Shown here in pieces: positions 21,451-32,345 of a stretch of 64,000 nt of DNA; within the stretch, counting starts at the first letter, position 1, and each line of letters opens with the position of its first letter. Below the pieces are notes generated by a model. The model was not told the origin of the DNA, made no database searches, and worked only from the letters and a program-made list of their open reading frames with translations. Origin of the DNA: Luidia sarsii. Its lineage: Eukaryota > Echinodermata > Asteroidea > Paxillosida > Luidiidae. The stretch is taken from positions 16,842,394 to 16,906,393 of the forward strand of contig OX465110.1 in assembly GCA_949987565.1 (NCBI GenBank), given 5' to 3'. The position numbers and the translations under genes are program-made.

Positions 21451-24400
21451 ATGATTCTCCTGGGCCATCTTTTCCTCCGCCTCCTCGTGGCCGCCTCGCT
21501 GCTGCTCGTCCTCTGCGAGTTCCTCGTCTACTACCTCGTGGAGGCGCCCTGCTCCTGGCCCGCCCTGCCCGCCGGCCGCGTTGCCGGGGGCGACGGAGGA
21601 GGGGCGGGGCCCCTGCAGGCCCTGTTTCTGGCCGACACCCACCTGCTGGGGAGTAGGCGCGGCCATTGGTTCGACAAACTGCGAAGGTACTCGCCTCACG
21701 CTCTCGTGTCTCCATCGATAAGCTGAGCAAAGGATCATTATATATATATGTGCAGAACCAGAGGTCTGAGGTTCAAATCCCAGTCCAGTCAAAGTTTTCT
21801 TTGCCATTTTTCAATTTGCTATTTCAATGATTTTTATTTGTTTGTTCCTGTCTTTGTCAATTTGCCCTTGAGAAAAGACCTACTGGTAGTAAAATGTCAC
21901 GTCATCTAACTTTACATTTGTGTTAAAGTGAAATAAAAAGAAATGTTGCAAACTGCTTGTTGACTTAAATGATCCAACTGTAAATCTCGAAAATGTGTAG
22001 AGCCTAGCGGGACCTTTTTCAAAGGCCCTCATTATTTAGAGGTAATTCTAGAATGTCTGTATTGCTTGAACATGAATCCCATCCATTCATTCCCAATCCC
22101 TTTCTTCTTCTTTTTCCTTCTTTCATCTGCAGAGAGTGGCAGATGGAACGTGCTTTCCAGGCTGCCGTGACCCTGGCTCGACCCGAGGTCGTCTTCGTGC
22201 TCGGAGATCTGACGGACGAGGGCAAATGGGCCAGCGACGAGGTAACGGCCAGAATGAGGACAAAAAACTCCTCACTCTCCGATCGGACCCCGAGGTTGAA
22301 GCGCGGAAACGTCTGCCGGTGACACCGTGCGAGTCGTCACTTCCGAGACCGAGTGTGGCTCCGAGAAGGGCCGGCAACTCAAAGTCGTGCTGTGCTCTGA
22401 CGGGCAGAGCGCACATTGTCTGAAGCGTTGGGTCACTTGGCTCTTCTCCAGGGGCAATAATCTTGAAAGAGATGACTTATTATTGTGTCACCACATACTT
22501 GCCAGAGTGAAAACCTCTCAGCCCATGGAAACCAGGGTGAATTCCACGAACATTCTCGTCTGTCATCATCAAAAATGGTTTGCAAACTCATTGCAAAGCC
22601 AAAATTTCCGAGTGGGTCTTTTTTAATGAATCATTATCATCAGAGATCTGCCAAGCAAAGTGGCAAGTTCAGAGCAAAACAACCTAACTTTTTTTTCCCG
22701 CCCTCTGAAGCAGACCAGCGGGAACATTTTTTTTTTTGGGGGGGGGGAATTTGCCAGTCTGGGATCATTTTTTGTGTTTAATTTTGATCACAGGAGTTCA
22801 CCGAGACAGTCGGACGTTTTCGCAGGATGTTCCGGGTCCCAGACCATGTGGAGTTCCACGTCGTCATCGGCAACCATGACATAGGATTTCACGAGTCGTA
22901 AGTGCGGCGTAAAGGTGTTGCGCTTTTGGTCTTGAAGGGTGATTCCCTGCATAATCCGCTCAATATAAATGTTCATTTTTATGAATGAGAAATATGTACA
23001 CACTGTCTAAGAAATGCACATCGCTGCGGTCCTTTGCAGGGTCAACAGAAACAAGCTGACTCGCTTCCAGGACACCTTTGACCTCCCGCCAGTCAAAATT
23101 CTGACCATTAAGGATAATACGTGAGTAGTAGCCGACATTTTAATTTGTTTAAAATTGGATTTGATTCAATGAGGGTTTGCCCTACTTTGACGTGATAAGC
23201 ACTGTGTGCTCAGTGTTTTGCCTGCTGACATTTTCAAAAATGGTTTAGCAGCGCCACTGGCACGTTGGCGGTCCCCTGGGGGACGAATGAAGTGGCTCAA
23301 ATACCGCCCTCTGTCTTGTTTTGCCCAGCTTTGTCGTGGTCAATAGCATGGCCATGCACGGCGACAGCTGCTTCATGTGCAGCCCAGCCGCCGACCGACT
23401 CCGCCAGGCCTCGGAGCGCCTGAACTGCAGCCGCTTCGGCTCGCCGACGGGACGGCCGAACGAGGCGGACAAGAGCAAGAGGAGGTGCCAGAGCTACCAG
23501 AAGCTCCCCGATGCAGCGCCCATACTCCTCCAGGTTGGTTTTTGGCCTAGTCCCACTGGATGTCAACCCCAGTGGTAGTGATCAGTGTCCTATGGAAGTG
23601 AGTACCGTACACACATGGCAAGAGCAAGAGGAGGTGCCAGAGCTACCAGAAGCTCCCCGATGCAGCGCCCATACTCCTCCAGGTTGGTTTTTGGCCTAGT
23701 CCCACTGGATGTCAACCCCAGTGGTAGTGATCAGTGTCCTATGGAAGTGAGTACCGTACACACATGGCAAGAGCAAGAGGAGGTGCCAGAGCTACCAGAA
23801 GCTCCCCGACGCAGCGCCCATACTCCTCCAGGTTGGTTTTTGGCCTAGTCCCACTGGATGTCAACCCCAGTGGTAGTGATCAGTGTCCTATGGAAGTGAG
23901 TACCGTACACACATGGCAAGACCAAGAGGAGGTGCCAGAGCTACCAGAAGCTCCCCGACGCAGCGCCCATACTCCTCCAGGTTGGTTTTTGGCCTAGTCC
24001 CACTGGATGTCAACCCCAGTGGTAGTGATCAGTGTCCTATGGAAGTGAGTACCGTACACACATGGCAAGAGCAAGAGGAGGTGCCAGAGCTACCAGAAGC
24101 TCCCCGATGCAGCGCCCATACTCCTCCAGGTTGGTTTTTGGCCTAGTCCCACTGGATGTCAACCCAAGTGGTAGTGATCAGTGTCCTATGGAAGTGAGTA
24201 CCGTACACACATGGCAAGACCAAGAGGAGGTGCCAGAGCTACCAGAAGCTCCCCGACGCAGCGCCCATACTCCTCCAGGTTGGTTTTTGGCCTAGTCCCA
24301 CTGGATGTCAACCCCAGTGGTAGTGATCAGTGTCCTATGGAAGTGAGTACCGTACACACATGGCAAGAGCAAGAGGAGGTGCCAGAGCTACCAGAAGCTC

Positions 24401-26735
24401 CCCGACGCAGCGCCCATACTCCTCCAGGTTGGTTTTTGGCCTAGTCCCACTGGATGTCAACCCCAGTGGTAGTGATCAGTGTCCTATGGAAGTGAGTACC
24501 GTACACACATGGCAAGAGCAAGAGGAGGTGCCAGAGCTACCAGAAGCTCCCCGACGCAGCGCCCATACTCCTCCAGGTTGGTTTTTGGCCTAGTCCTACT
24601 GGATGTCAACCCCAGTGGTAGTGATCAGTGTCCTATGGAAGTGAGTACCGTACACACATGGCAAGAGCAAGAGGAGGTGCCAGAGCTACCAGAAGCTCCC
24701 CGACGCAGCGCCCATACTCCTCCAGGTTGGTTTTTGGCCTAGTCCTACTGGATGTCAACCCCAGTGGTAGTGATCAGTGTCCTATGGAAGTGAGTACCGT
24801 ACACACATGGCAAGACCAAGAGGAGGTGCCAGAGCTACCAGAAGCTCCCCGACGCAGCGCCCATACTCCTCCAGGTTGGTTTTTGGCCTAGTCCTACTGG
24901 ATGTCAACCCCAGTGGTAGTGATCAGTGTCCTATGGAAGTGAGTACCGTACACACATGGCAAGAGCAAGAGGAGGTGCCAGAGCTACCAGAAGCTCCCCG
25001 ACGCAGCGCCCATACTCCTCCAGGTTGGTTTTTGGCCTAGTCCCACTGGATGTCAACCCCAGTAGTAGTGATCAGTGTCCTATGGAAGTGAGTACCGTAC
25101 ACACATGGCAAGAGCAAGAGGAGGTGCCAGAGCTACCAGAAGCTCCCCGACGCAGCGCCCATACTCCTCCAGGTTGGTTTTTGGCCTAGTCCCACTGGAT
25201 GTCAACCCCAGTGGTAGTGATCAGTGTCCTACAGAAGTGAGTACCGTACACACATGGCTGTCGTGTAGCCAAAACTCTTCAAACACGACAGTAGTTCACG
25301 GGCGATAGGTGGTGCTATCACGACAGAATCATTGAGATCATATACTGCGTCGCTCAAAGTGTGAACTATTGTCGCGTTATGTACAGTTTTGAGTTTTGTC
25401 TACTAGTCATTAATGTATATAGCGCTTGCCATGTCCTATAAACGTACAGAAGGCTTAGGTAAGTATTGCAAGGCTGGCATGGGACGCCTTTTGATGGCTC
25501 TCAGCCTTGGCAGAAACCAGTAAGATCGGTCTTTAATCTGAGTCGGAAGTGGCAAGATTCCGCTGTAAAAAGGACAGAGCACTACCATGCACGTGCACTT
25601 GGATTCTGTATCAGCGCCCTGGATGGGTGGGTGATGGTCTAGTTCCCGGACTTCTCCCATTGTCATTGTGCATCTGTTGCAGCACTTCCCCCTGTACCGG
25701 CCGCACGAGTCGTCGTGCCAAGGGCCGGATGAACCGGCCCGGAAGGAGGCCACCAAGAGGAACAGGGAGCGCTTTGACGTCTTATCCCAAGCCGCTTCGC
25801 AACAGGTGAGTTGGTTGTCCGTTGCGACGCACCTTCCTTTCCCCTCGATATGCCCTTGGGGGGGGGGGATATTGCAAATATGGAGAAACTGCTAAATGAA
25901 AAAAAGCCAAAGAACTCAAGTTTGTCTTTTGGTTTTTTTTCCCCTTTGATCGCCATACCAGCTGTTGTCATGGATACGACCACGCCTGATTCTGAGCGGC
26001 CACACCCACCACGGGTGCTACGTGGTGCACCAAGGGAGCGTGCCAGAGATCTCGGTGCCGTCGTTCAGTTGGCGCAACCGCAACAACCCCAGCTTCGTCT
26101 TGGTGAGACTCTGTTTCCGACAATTGTTGGGTTTTCTCCCACAGATTTACAAGGGGGACAAATTCCGTTGTCAGAGCAGAAGCCAATTTCATCGAGCTCT
26201 GAATATACACCACCCCCCCCCCCCCTTGGGGAGACAAAAAACCTAAAACTACCCCAAAAAAACACGCAATGGACGCTTGAACTCCAGCCAGAACATCAGC
26301 AGATAGCCAGGTACAGAACCCTTGTGTTACCTCGAGCATCATATGGTTAGTCATGCCTGTCTGTCTATCCATTCGTCTGTTTACCGCGTATTCAATTTAT
26401 TCCAAAGCTGAGGGCTGGATAGCTCAAATGGTAAGGGAACTACTGGTACGCAAAACCAGAGGTGCTGGGTTACATTCCAGGTCCAGTCAAAGTTTTCTTT
26501 GCCATTTTTCAAAAACTCATTTCTTTTTTTCCTTTTTTTTCCTTTCTTTTGTGGGGTGCAGGCCACAATTTCAAAGGATGACTTTGCATACAACAAGTGC
26601 TTCATCCCTGAGGAGACCACGGTCATCACCATCTACGTGTTCTTTGTGACGATGATCCTCGTATGGTTTGTCCTGGCCGTGCGGCGCAACTGGGGAAGAA
26701 ACTGCCAGAGACTCAATAAACTGCGAACACTGTGA
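21451..26735 (+). CDS. MPPE1: Metallophosphoesterase 1 (PGAP5-like), 8 exons
   Basis: Predicted 390-aa protein (human about 396). It is a Mn-dependent phosphodiesterase that removes ethanolamine-phosphate from the second mannose of GPI anchors in the early secretory pathway. Exons: 21451-21686, 22133-22241, 22794-22897, 23040-23120, 23329-23533, 25683-25805, 25962-26102, 26562-26735; all phases agree. An N-terminal membrane segment (~7-30) precedes the phosphoesterase motifs: 'LADTHLLG' (~61-67), '[10 protein letters not shown]' (~102-111), 'GNHDIGFH' (~141-148), 'HFPLYRP' at the start of exon 6 and 'LSGHTHHG' (~297-304). '[15 protein letters not shown]' closes the domain. A second hydrophobic segment (~354-373) and a basic tail follow. 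The tail 'NKLRTL' lacks the lysine-rich retrieval signal I recall in the human protein. The ATG at 21451 follows an acceptor-like AG at 21437; an in-frame ATG at 21406 is the alternative start. Confidence 0.93.
21750..21830 (+). mobile_element. SINE-like repeat, 3' part
   Basis: The sequence 'gcagaaccagaggtctgagg' followed by box B 'ggttcaaatccc' and the family tail 'gtccagtcaaagttttctt' matches the second half of the tRNA-derived repeat. It lies in MPPE1 intron 1. Confidence 0.65.
23470..25258. repeat. 12-copy 149-bp array spanning the MPPE1 exon 5 donor
   Basis: Exactly 149-bp units repeat about 12 times. The first is the real 3' end of exon 5 (from the K-S-K-R-R codons to the donor after 23533) plus the first bases of intron 5. 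Each later unit repeats 64 nt of exon sequence, the donor 'CAG|gttggt' and 85 nt of intron. Donor boundaries lie at 23533, 23682, 23831, 23980, 24129, 24278, 24427, 24576, 24725, 24874, 25023 and 25172. Copies differ only at a few sites (gcaaga/ccaaga; gatgc/gacgc; cccac/cctac). Reading past any donor meets an in-frame TAG 42 nt later, so only the first donor gives the normal protein. The 87-codon frames seen in each unit are artefacts. Confidence 0.97.
25259..25682. other. Remainder of MPPE1 intron 5
   Basis: Unique-looking sequence between the end of the 149-bp array and the exon 6 acceptor (25681-25682). No exon or known repeat was recognised. Confidence 0.6.
26408..26515 (+). mobile_element. 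tRNA-derived SINE-like repeat in MPPE1 intron 7
   Basis: 'gagggctggatagctcaaatgg' (box A-like), 'tacgcaaaaccagagg', a diverged box B 'gggttacattcc' and the family tail 'gtccagtcaaagttttctttgcc' are in order. It ends about 50 nt before the exon 8 acceptor. Confidence 0.75.
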
Positions 26736-26808
26736 ACTGGACTGCGAACAGAAATCAGGTTCTTTTTTCAACATACCAAGGAATAGAAACTGACTTTTTA
26801 AATTTTAT

Positions 26809-26814
26809 AATAAA
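26809..26814 (+). promoter_or_regulatory. MPPE1 polyadenylation signal
   Basis: AATAAA lies 74 nt after the MPPE1 stop codon (26733-26735) in an AT-rich stretch, implying a very short 3' UTR. The hexamer is seen directly; its use is inferred. Confidence 0.55.
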
Positions 26815-29663
26815 AAAAAAAATTAAAATAATTGATTTTGTTTCACAAATTTTATTTTTTTATTTCATCTGAACTCAAAATGAAACCATTTATCCAAAAG
26901 AAATTAGCCCTAAAAATGTGATTTGATTGTTTTGTTTATGTTTGGCATCATTTTTTCACTGGACTTGAAATTATATTTTTAAGCATGTTGTTGGCAAACA
27001 CCAACGATGTTGCACTACATTGTAAACCAGTTCTGACGAGCACTCCTTATATTCCTCAGCTTGCATATTTCAGCTTCCCTGTTGCCCAAACATTGACCCG
27101 AAAGGAGAACATTCACACAGAGACACAACGGGGGAGCTGACTGTGTTCAACACTAGAAAAGCCCTTTGGAACAATTTATTAATTAGATATTAATGCAATT
27201 TATAAGCACTTGCACAGCCATTATTATTTCAGAAACCCTAAATGGGCTGAAAATTTGGTTTGTCGTTCGTAACTGGGTGTTGCACATTCTATCAAAGGCA
27301 AGTTGTTGTTTTGGGGGGTTTTTTTTAATCAGATAAATTATAAATAAAATAACAGTTGCAATTCATTTCAAATGACTACAACCAGAACCAGCAGGCTTGT
27401 GGGTAATATATAGCTGCCATTCCCCCTGCCAACCATTCCTTTTTTGAAAGAATTGTTCCTCTCTTCCTTTTTTTTTTTTTTAATTGATCACTTTTTACAA
27501 GCTCTAGACAACAGATTATGGTTTTTGGCTTGGAAATACATCTGTATCCCTATGTAGTTTGCTCTGTGATTCCTATTTTTAGCAGAAGTATTCCTAATTG
27601 GCAGCTATGGTAGTACACCTGCACTTGAAGCTTTGAATCTAAGCAAAGGGCAGAAGCACTGACAGCCTGCACCAATTCGACAATCCACCGGCTGCAAGTG
27701 CTATCAGTGATTCTGACCAAAACGAAGTAATACAATTTATGTGCACGACCAAAACAAAGAAATACATCTCCCGCCGATAAAAAGGGAGGACCCTTGATGA
27801 CTGTAATACGCATGATCTTTGGTGAGAACCAGAGAACCAGATTTGTTCTAACTATACTTTTGCACATAACCATAGTTGCACGTCGGAGTACAGAGATTGA
27901 ATATTAGTTTCCGCATGATCAAAATATCCAAAAATATACAAGACATTTAATACTTGGCTTTTACTAAAGACAAAAATATTGTATATTACACATAACATTT
28001 AATACAAGAATACAAAGATAAAAAGATATCTGTGCTACAAAAAATATACACTCAATCTTCCACATATACACAGCATATACCCGGTATATTATTCCACGCA
28101 TAAAGAATACCCCAAAGCCAATGAAAGTATACTAATAGGATTTCTTTACTTTACCAGCTAAAGTATCAAAATTCAAAGGTGCCTGATCAATCCTAGCAGG
28201 ACCGTTCTCTCTCTTTGCCTTTGAGATAGGTCCTGCTGATAGGCCCTCTGAATTTTGGTATTTGCATACGTCATTTTAGTTAGTAAGAAAATTGCAAAAA
28301 TGTTGCATATTACTAATAAAATAGTCAACTAGTGATGGTCAGTTTGATGGCTCTCCTCAGAGCCACCATTGTCCTCACAGAAGATAATGCACGGAGTGTC
28401 ACTGCAAACATTCTAAAAACAAAAAAAACAGTACCCTGTTCAATCGTGTAGAATTAAGGATGGCATTAGAATTGGGTAATCCAACAAAATACTGCTAAAA
28501 AAGTCTGAAATGGAATGCATGGGGAAATGTGAGCGGCGATTATCTGACGTCTGCGCCCGAAAGCAGAAATTGCGGGTCCCAATCCTTCCCGAGCTCCCTG
28601 TAATTTTTTTTTCTGCAGGCAATCGGGCAAAGCCCTAAAGCAAGCAGTGCTGATTCAAACAGCAAGCAGTGCAAACCCGCACTGAGTTTAATAGCAAGTG
28701 GAAGGTTTTTGGTGACACCATGTCAGACATCTCTTTTGAGGAGTGTGTGGCTCTGAATGTTGAGTTACCGGCTCATTTCAGAGCCACACACTCTATCTCA
28801 AAAGAGATGTGTTACATGGTGTCACTGCAAACCTTCCACTTGGTACTTCCACCATGCGAACCTTCAAGTCTTACCTCAATGAGTTACGATCTCACCGATA
28901 CAAAATAATACTACTGTTTTATGGCACCTGCCTCTTCAAACATTCAAGTCCACCACTGGCACCACATGACCTCGACCAGCTCAGGGGATGAAGTGGGTAT
29001 GTCGTCTGCACCAGTAAGCAGGGATCGTGGGTTTGAATCCTGTTTCGTTGTTTTCAAGCCGGCAATCGAGCAAAGCACTGGACATACAGCACTAACCATG
29101 CCTTGAGCTCTTAACTTCTCAATGTCCGAAAATACCGTTTTCCCTGCCATCAACATTCAAAATTGGTGCAGTGGGAATCACTTGGGCACCCTGTATTTTT
29201 TCCCCTTTCATATCATATATATCATGTCTATTTGCCAGCCATTCTCACAGCCCCAGATCCACTGGCTCCCTGCCATAGATTACACTCAAAAAAAATTTGA
29301 CGAGATTCTAGTTTCACCAGTAAACGTCGTTAAAATGGACTCAGCTTGTGTAGATTCTCTCTGCCTGGGGTAGGGGGAAAAAATGGGTCAAACAAATTCA
29401 TTCTCAATCTGAGACTTTTTTTTTTCATAGGGTATAAGGGGCATATAAGGGGCAAACATACGTGACTGAAGAGCAGAACCCAATTTCATAGAGCATGGAA
29501 ATCTGCTAAGCAGGAAAAGTCGCATTGTTTTTTTTTTTTAGGGGGTTTGGACAGTGAATCGACGGAAGTGTCTGCAAGACTTATGCTGTTTGTTCCTCTG
29601 CCAAATAAGAGGCAGTGGGTTCTAGACCTCGGTGAGGCAATAATGTGTGTGCAGGTTGCTCAC
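26815..29663. other. Interval between MPPE1 and the b5-like gene
   Basis: AT-rich, with poly-A/poly-T runs. It contains a hairpin-family copy at 28186-28257, a half MITE at 28356-28415, a MITE at 28695-28842 and a tRNA-like segment near 28980-29060 with box B 'gggtttgaatcc'. The missing C-terminal exon(s) of the minus-strand cytochrome b5-like gene should lie here. One weak candidate reads toward a short hydrophobic end at about 27362-27430, but it lacks a convincing acceptor. Confidence 0.45.
28695..28842. mobile_element. Palindromic MITE, cleanest copy
   Basis: A 148-bp near-perfect palindrome with ends 'caagtggaaggttt' and its complement. Next come 'gtgacaccatgt' and 'acatggtgtcac', then 'atctcttttgag' and 'ctcaaaagagat', with 'gtgtggctctga' and 'tcagagccacac' innermost. 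No coding capacity; a foldback transcript is expected. Confidence 0.85.
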
Positions 29664-31215
29664 CGGAACCAGTTGTCCGATGCAGTACCTCTGCAGCATC
29701 CCGTGGGCTTCCTCCGAGTGACCTTTCCCCTTGAATGCTACCGTTGAGTCCCGCCCTGTTGTCAACAATAGGACGAATTGGCTCCAAAGCATAGTAACTC
29801 AATGCAAAATGCCCGATGCAATATTACTAAACAAATCAACATTCAAGTCAATGCTTGTATGCAGCATGGAAATGAATACACCTTTATCCTACCTAATCCC
29901 TACTCAACCTTTAACTACCTAATCCCTACCCAACCCCCTGCCCTTCCCTTTGATCCCACCCTTGCCAGCTCTCCTCCCTCTGTCCTTAGTCTGTCATCCG
30001 GCTCCCCATTGTTCTCCCTTTCCTATTTGGATTCTGTCCCTCTCTTTATCATTCATAAAAATTGATTCCGCTGCAAACAAATATTCACTGCCAATGCATT
30101 CAAATGATAGGCAAGCATAAGTAGTTGAACTCACCAGCATGCTCTATTAAAATCTCTGTGCCACCTGGATGCTGAAAAACAGACAAATAAGGCCAAGTTT
30201 AAAAAACAAATATTTCTCGTCCAAACTTTTTGAAAAAAGGGAGGATGCAGGCAGTCTTTTTCCTTTTCCAAAACAAGTTTTGGGTGGATTTAAAAATGGC
30301 CGCTCCACTGCTGCGCAACGCTATTCAGGTAGTCTAATTTCCAGTCAATTTTAAAGTACGGTACGATATGTGGGCTGTGCATGTGCAAGGTTCCACTGGC
30401 TGGAAACAGCAAAAATCAATCAAAATTAAACCACTATTTGTCATGTAGACAACATCCATGGTCTGGCACAACCACTTGCCAAAAAAGAATTGGACTTACT
30501 GTTTCCCCAAAAGTCGCGGATGTAGGAATAATGAAGTGCCTGTTCTGTATACAGTGCCTGCTGTCACTGCTGACTGTCGTCCAGTTGACAAATATGCGTC
30601 ACAAAATCGTGATTTGGGGGAATAGAGCAAGTCTAATTTTGTGTCCAAGTCTAAAGTGGTTGTGCCAGACTGCCGTTTCACTACATAATAATAGTTGGTA
30701 TAAACATAGTCTAAATGCGGATTTAAAGGTTTTTTTCCACCATTTTACGGTGAGGGTATTAAACAAGTGTTTGTGTCAGACAGTGTCATTTCTCTACATA
30801 ATAATAGTTGGTCTAAATGTGGATTTAGGTTTTTTTTCACCCTTTTACGGTGAGGGTATTAAACTAAATTCTTTCTCAGACATTACTTGAATTTGTGTAG
30901 TTATATGGTTCCTACTTCCTACCCTAAAAAAAATTAACATTTGAGGGCAAGATGTGGTTTAGACTATGTCAAAGCCCAACTCCTCTTCTTTACCTCTTGC
31001 AAGAAGTCGGTGATGTCGTAGACAAAGTCGTAGAGGATGATCCAGCAAGACGACCTCTCCCAGTGGTCACGGACCTCCTCCAGTGTGTACTGGGTCAGTG
31101 CCTCAGAAGCAGGGGCACCGGCCAAACCGGTGCCCTCATCACTGCCACTCTGGTCATTGGTCAAAGCCGGCCGCGTCTCCCCACCGGTAGTCAAGTCTGC
31201 AGCACCGGACTCCAT
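29664..31215 (-). CDS. Cytochrome b5-like protein, first three exons (partial)
   Basis: A haem-binding b5 domain on the minus strand. Exon 1: 31215-30994 (74 codons); exon 2: 30171-30135; exon 3: 29755-29664. Phases 0, 1 and 0 agree with the phases I recall for vertebrate CYB5A. Exon 1 has an acidic/polar lead of about 40 residues, then 'YTLEEVRDHWERSSCWIILY' and 'FVYDITDFLQE'. Exon 2 gives 'HPGGTEILIEHAG' with the first axial haem histidine. Exon 3 gives 'GHSEEAHGMLQRYCIGQLVP' with the second. Each junction has gt/ag (gtaaag, gtgagt, gtgagc). After 'QLVP' one or two exons encoding a linker and probably a tail anchor should follow below 29664; I could not identify them. If the gene is intact it is a membrane-bound electron carrier; b5A-like versus b5B-like is undecided. 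Confidence 0.75.
30458..30672. mobile_element. MITE-like palindrome (TGGCACAACCACTTGCC family)
   Basis: The ends are 'tctggcacaaccacttgcc' and its diverged complement 'agtggttgtgccaga'. Inside, 'gcactgtatacagaacagg'-type words and 'cgtcacaaaatcgtgattt' are shared with the copy at 36195-36417 and the decayed copy at 3880-4016. It sits in intron 1 of the b5-like gene. Confidence 0.7.
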
Positions 31216-32054
31216 CCCAGTCGTGACTGCGTTGATCTACAAATATCTTGCTTTTTCCCCCACCCCAGTTTGCAAGGTTTTCTGGGGACAGTCCCTCACC
31301 AAATGTGGGGAGGTTATTTCCATAAGTTCCGTGACATCAGCGCATCAGCAAAATTGTGGAGTTCCAAAGCATTTTATTTCTACAGGTTTTCTTTTTTTTT
31401 TATATTGCAATTCTTTTTATCAGCCCTCCAGGCCAGTGATAGAGAGTTCCAGCCAATGGGTAGTCAGTGCATCTATAAATAGAGGTGACATCACTCACAG
31501 TAGCTGTCTGTTGCAGTCTAGGCTACTAGCCCTGTGTGGAATAAAGGGACAATGAATAGGAATAACAATTAAGCTCACTGTATAATTCAAAGCCCTGCTG
31601 TTTGGGTTTTTTCTTTTAATGGGGGATAAAGGCAAATTATACACAGTCGAGTAAATTGCAAAGTACTCCACTCGGTTCATCTCTAGCGCTATGTACAGAA
31701 ATCCTGAGCGTGTAACTAATTACGACAAAGGTCACTGAAATTGAAAAACAGTAAAATTCTGACAAATGACAGGAAGAACAACGTTGCCATCGGCATTGCC
31801 CATTCATTGCATTGCCCATTGTCAATTGTCCATGGCATTGTCATTGCCAACTTAGCATCGCGACACAATACTACCAGTACTACAGGATCAACAATCATAC
31901 AATGCTAAGTGGATGGCACATAGACCAAGGGAAGAGACGTACTTCCTTGCTCTATTGTTAAACTTCCGACTTTATGTTTTTGTATAATTACAAACAAAGA
32001 ACAGCAAACAATTGTTTACCCTGGCAGTTTCTCCACACGATGAATAGGCCAACC

Positions 32055-32345
32055 ACTATACTACTTTACTAGTACTTAGTAGTACTAGTAGTACTACTAC
32101 TAGTACTAGTATAGTATTAGTTTTAATAGTAGTACTACTACTAAGTACTAGTACTACTAGTAGTACTAGTACCACTACTAGTACTAGTACTAGTACTAGT
32201 AGTACTACGAAGTACTAGTACTAGTAGTAGTACTAGTGCCATGCAGTAGTGGCACTAGTACTAGTAGTAGTACTACTACTAGTACTAGTACTGTAGTAGT
32301 AGTACTATAGTACCAGTACCGCAGTACCAGTGCAGTAGGCAGTGT
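32055..32345. repeat. TAGTAC/ACTAGT microsatellite
   Basis: About 290 bp of overlapping TAGTAC, AGTACT and ACTAGT words with long internal self-complementarity (e.g. around 32100-32240). Like the TACATG satellite at 1684-2276 it is palindromic in nearly every register. Confidence 0.9.

Noticed and set aside
23470..25258. Regular repeats considered as a CRISPR-like array
   Set aside because: Units are contiguous 149-bp copies without variable spacers, in a eukaryotic intron.
23585..25308. Eleven near-identical 87-aa open frames, resembling a tandem gene family
   Set aside because: Each is an out-of-frame reading of the 149-bp unit. The real frame is the MPPE1 exon 5 end, which has one normal donor.
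25811..26350. 179-aa plus-strand frame overlapping MPPE1 exon 7
   Set aside because: It is another frame of the exon and flanking intron. The MPPE1 frame carries the GHTH motif and homologous sequence.
27362..27440. Hydrophobic minus-strand end 'LPTSLLVLVVVI' as b5 tail anchor
   Set aside because: It is preceded by a poly-A stretch rather than a polypyrimidine acceptor on the minus strand; kept only as a weak candidate.
28944..29156. Minus-strand frame ending 'VEVMWCQWWT' as the missing b5 tail
   Set aside because: The sequence is a tRNA-like repeat with a box B-like word, it is not hydrophobic enough for an anchor, and no acceptor in phase 0 was found.
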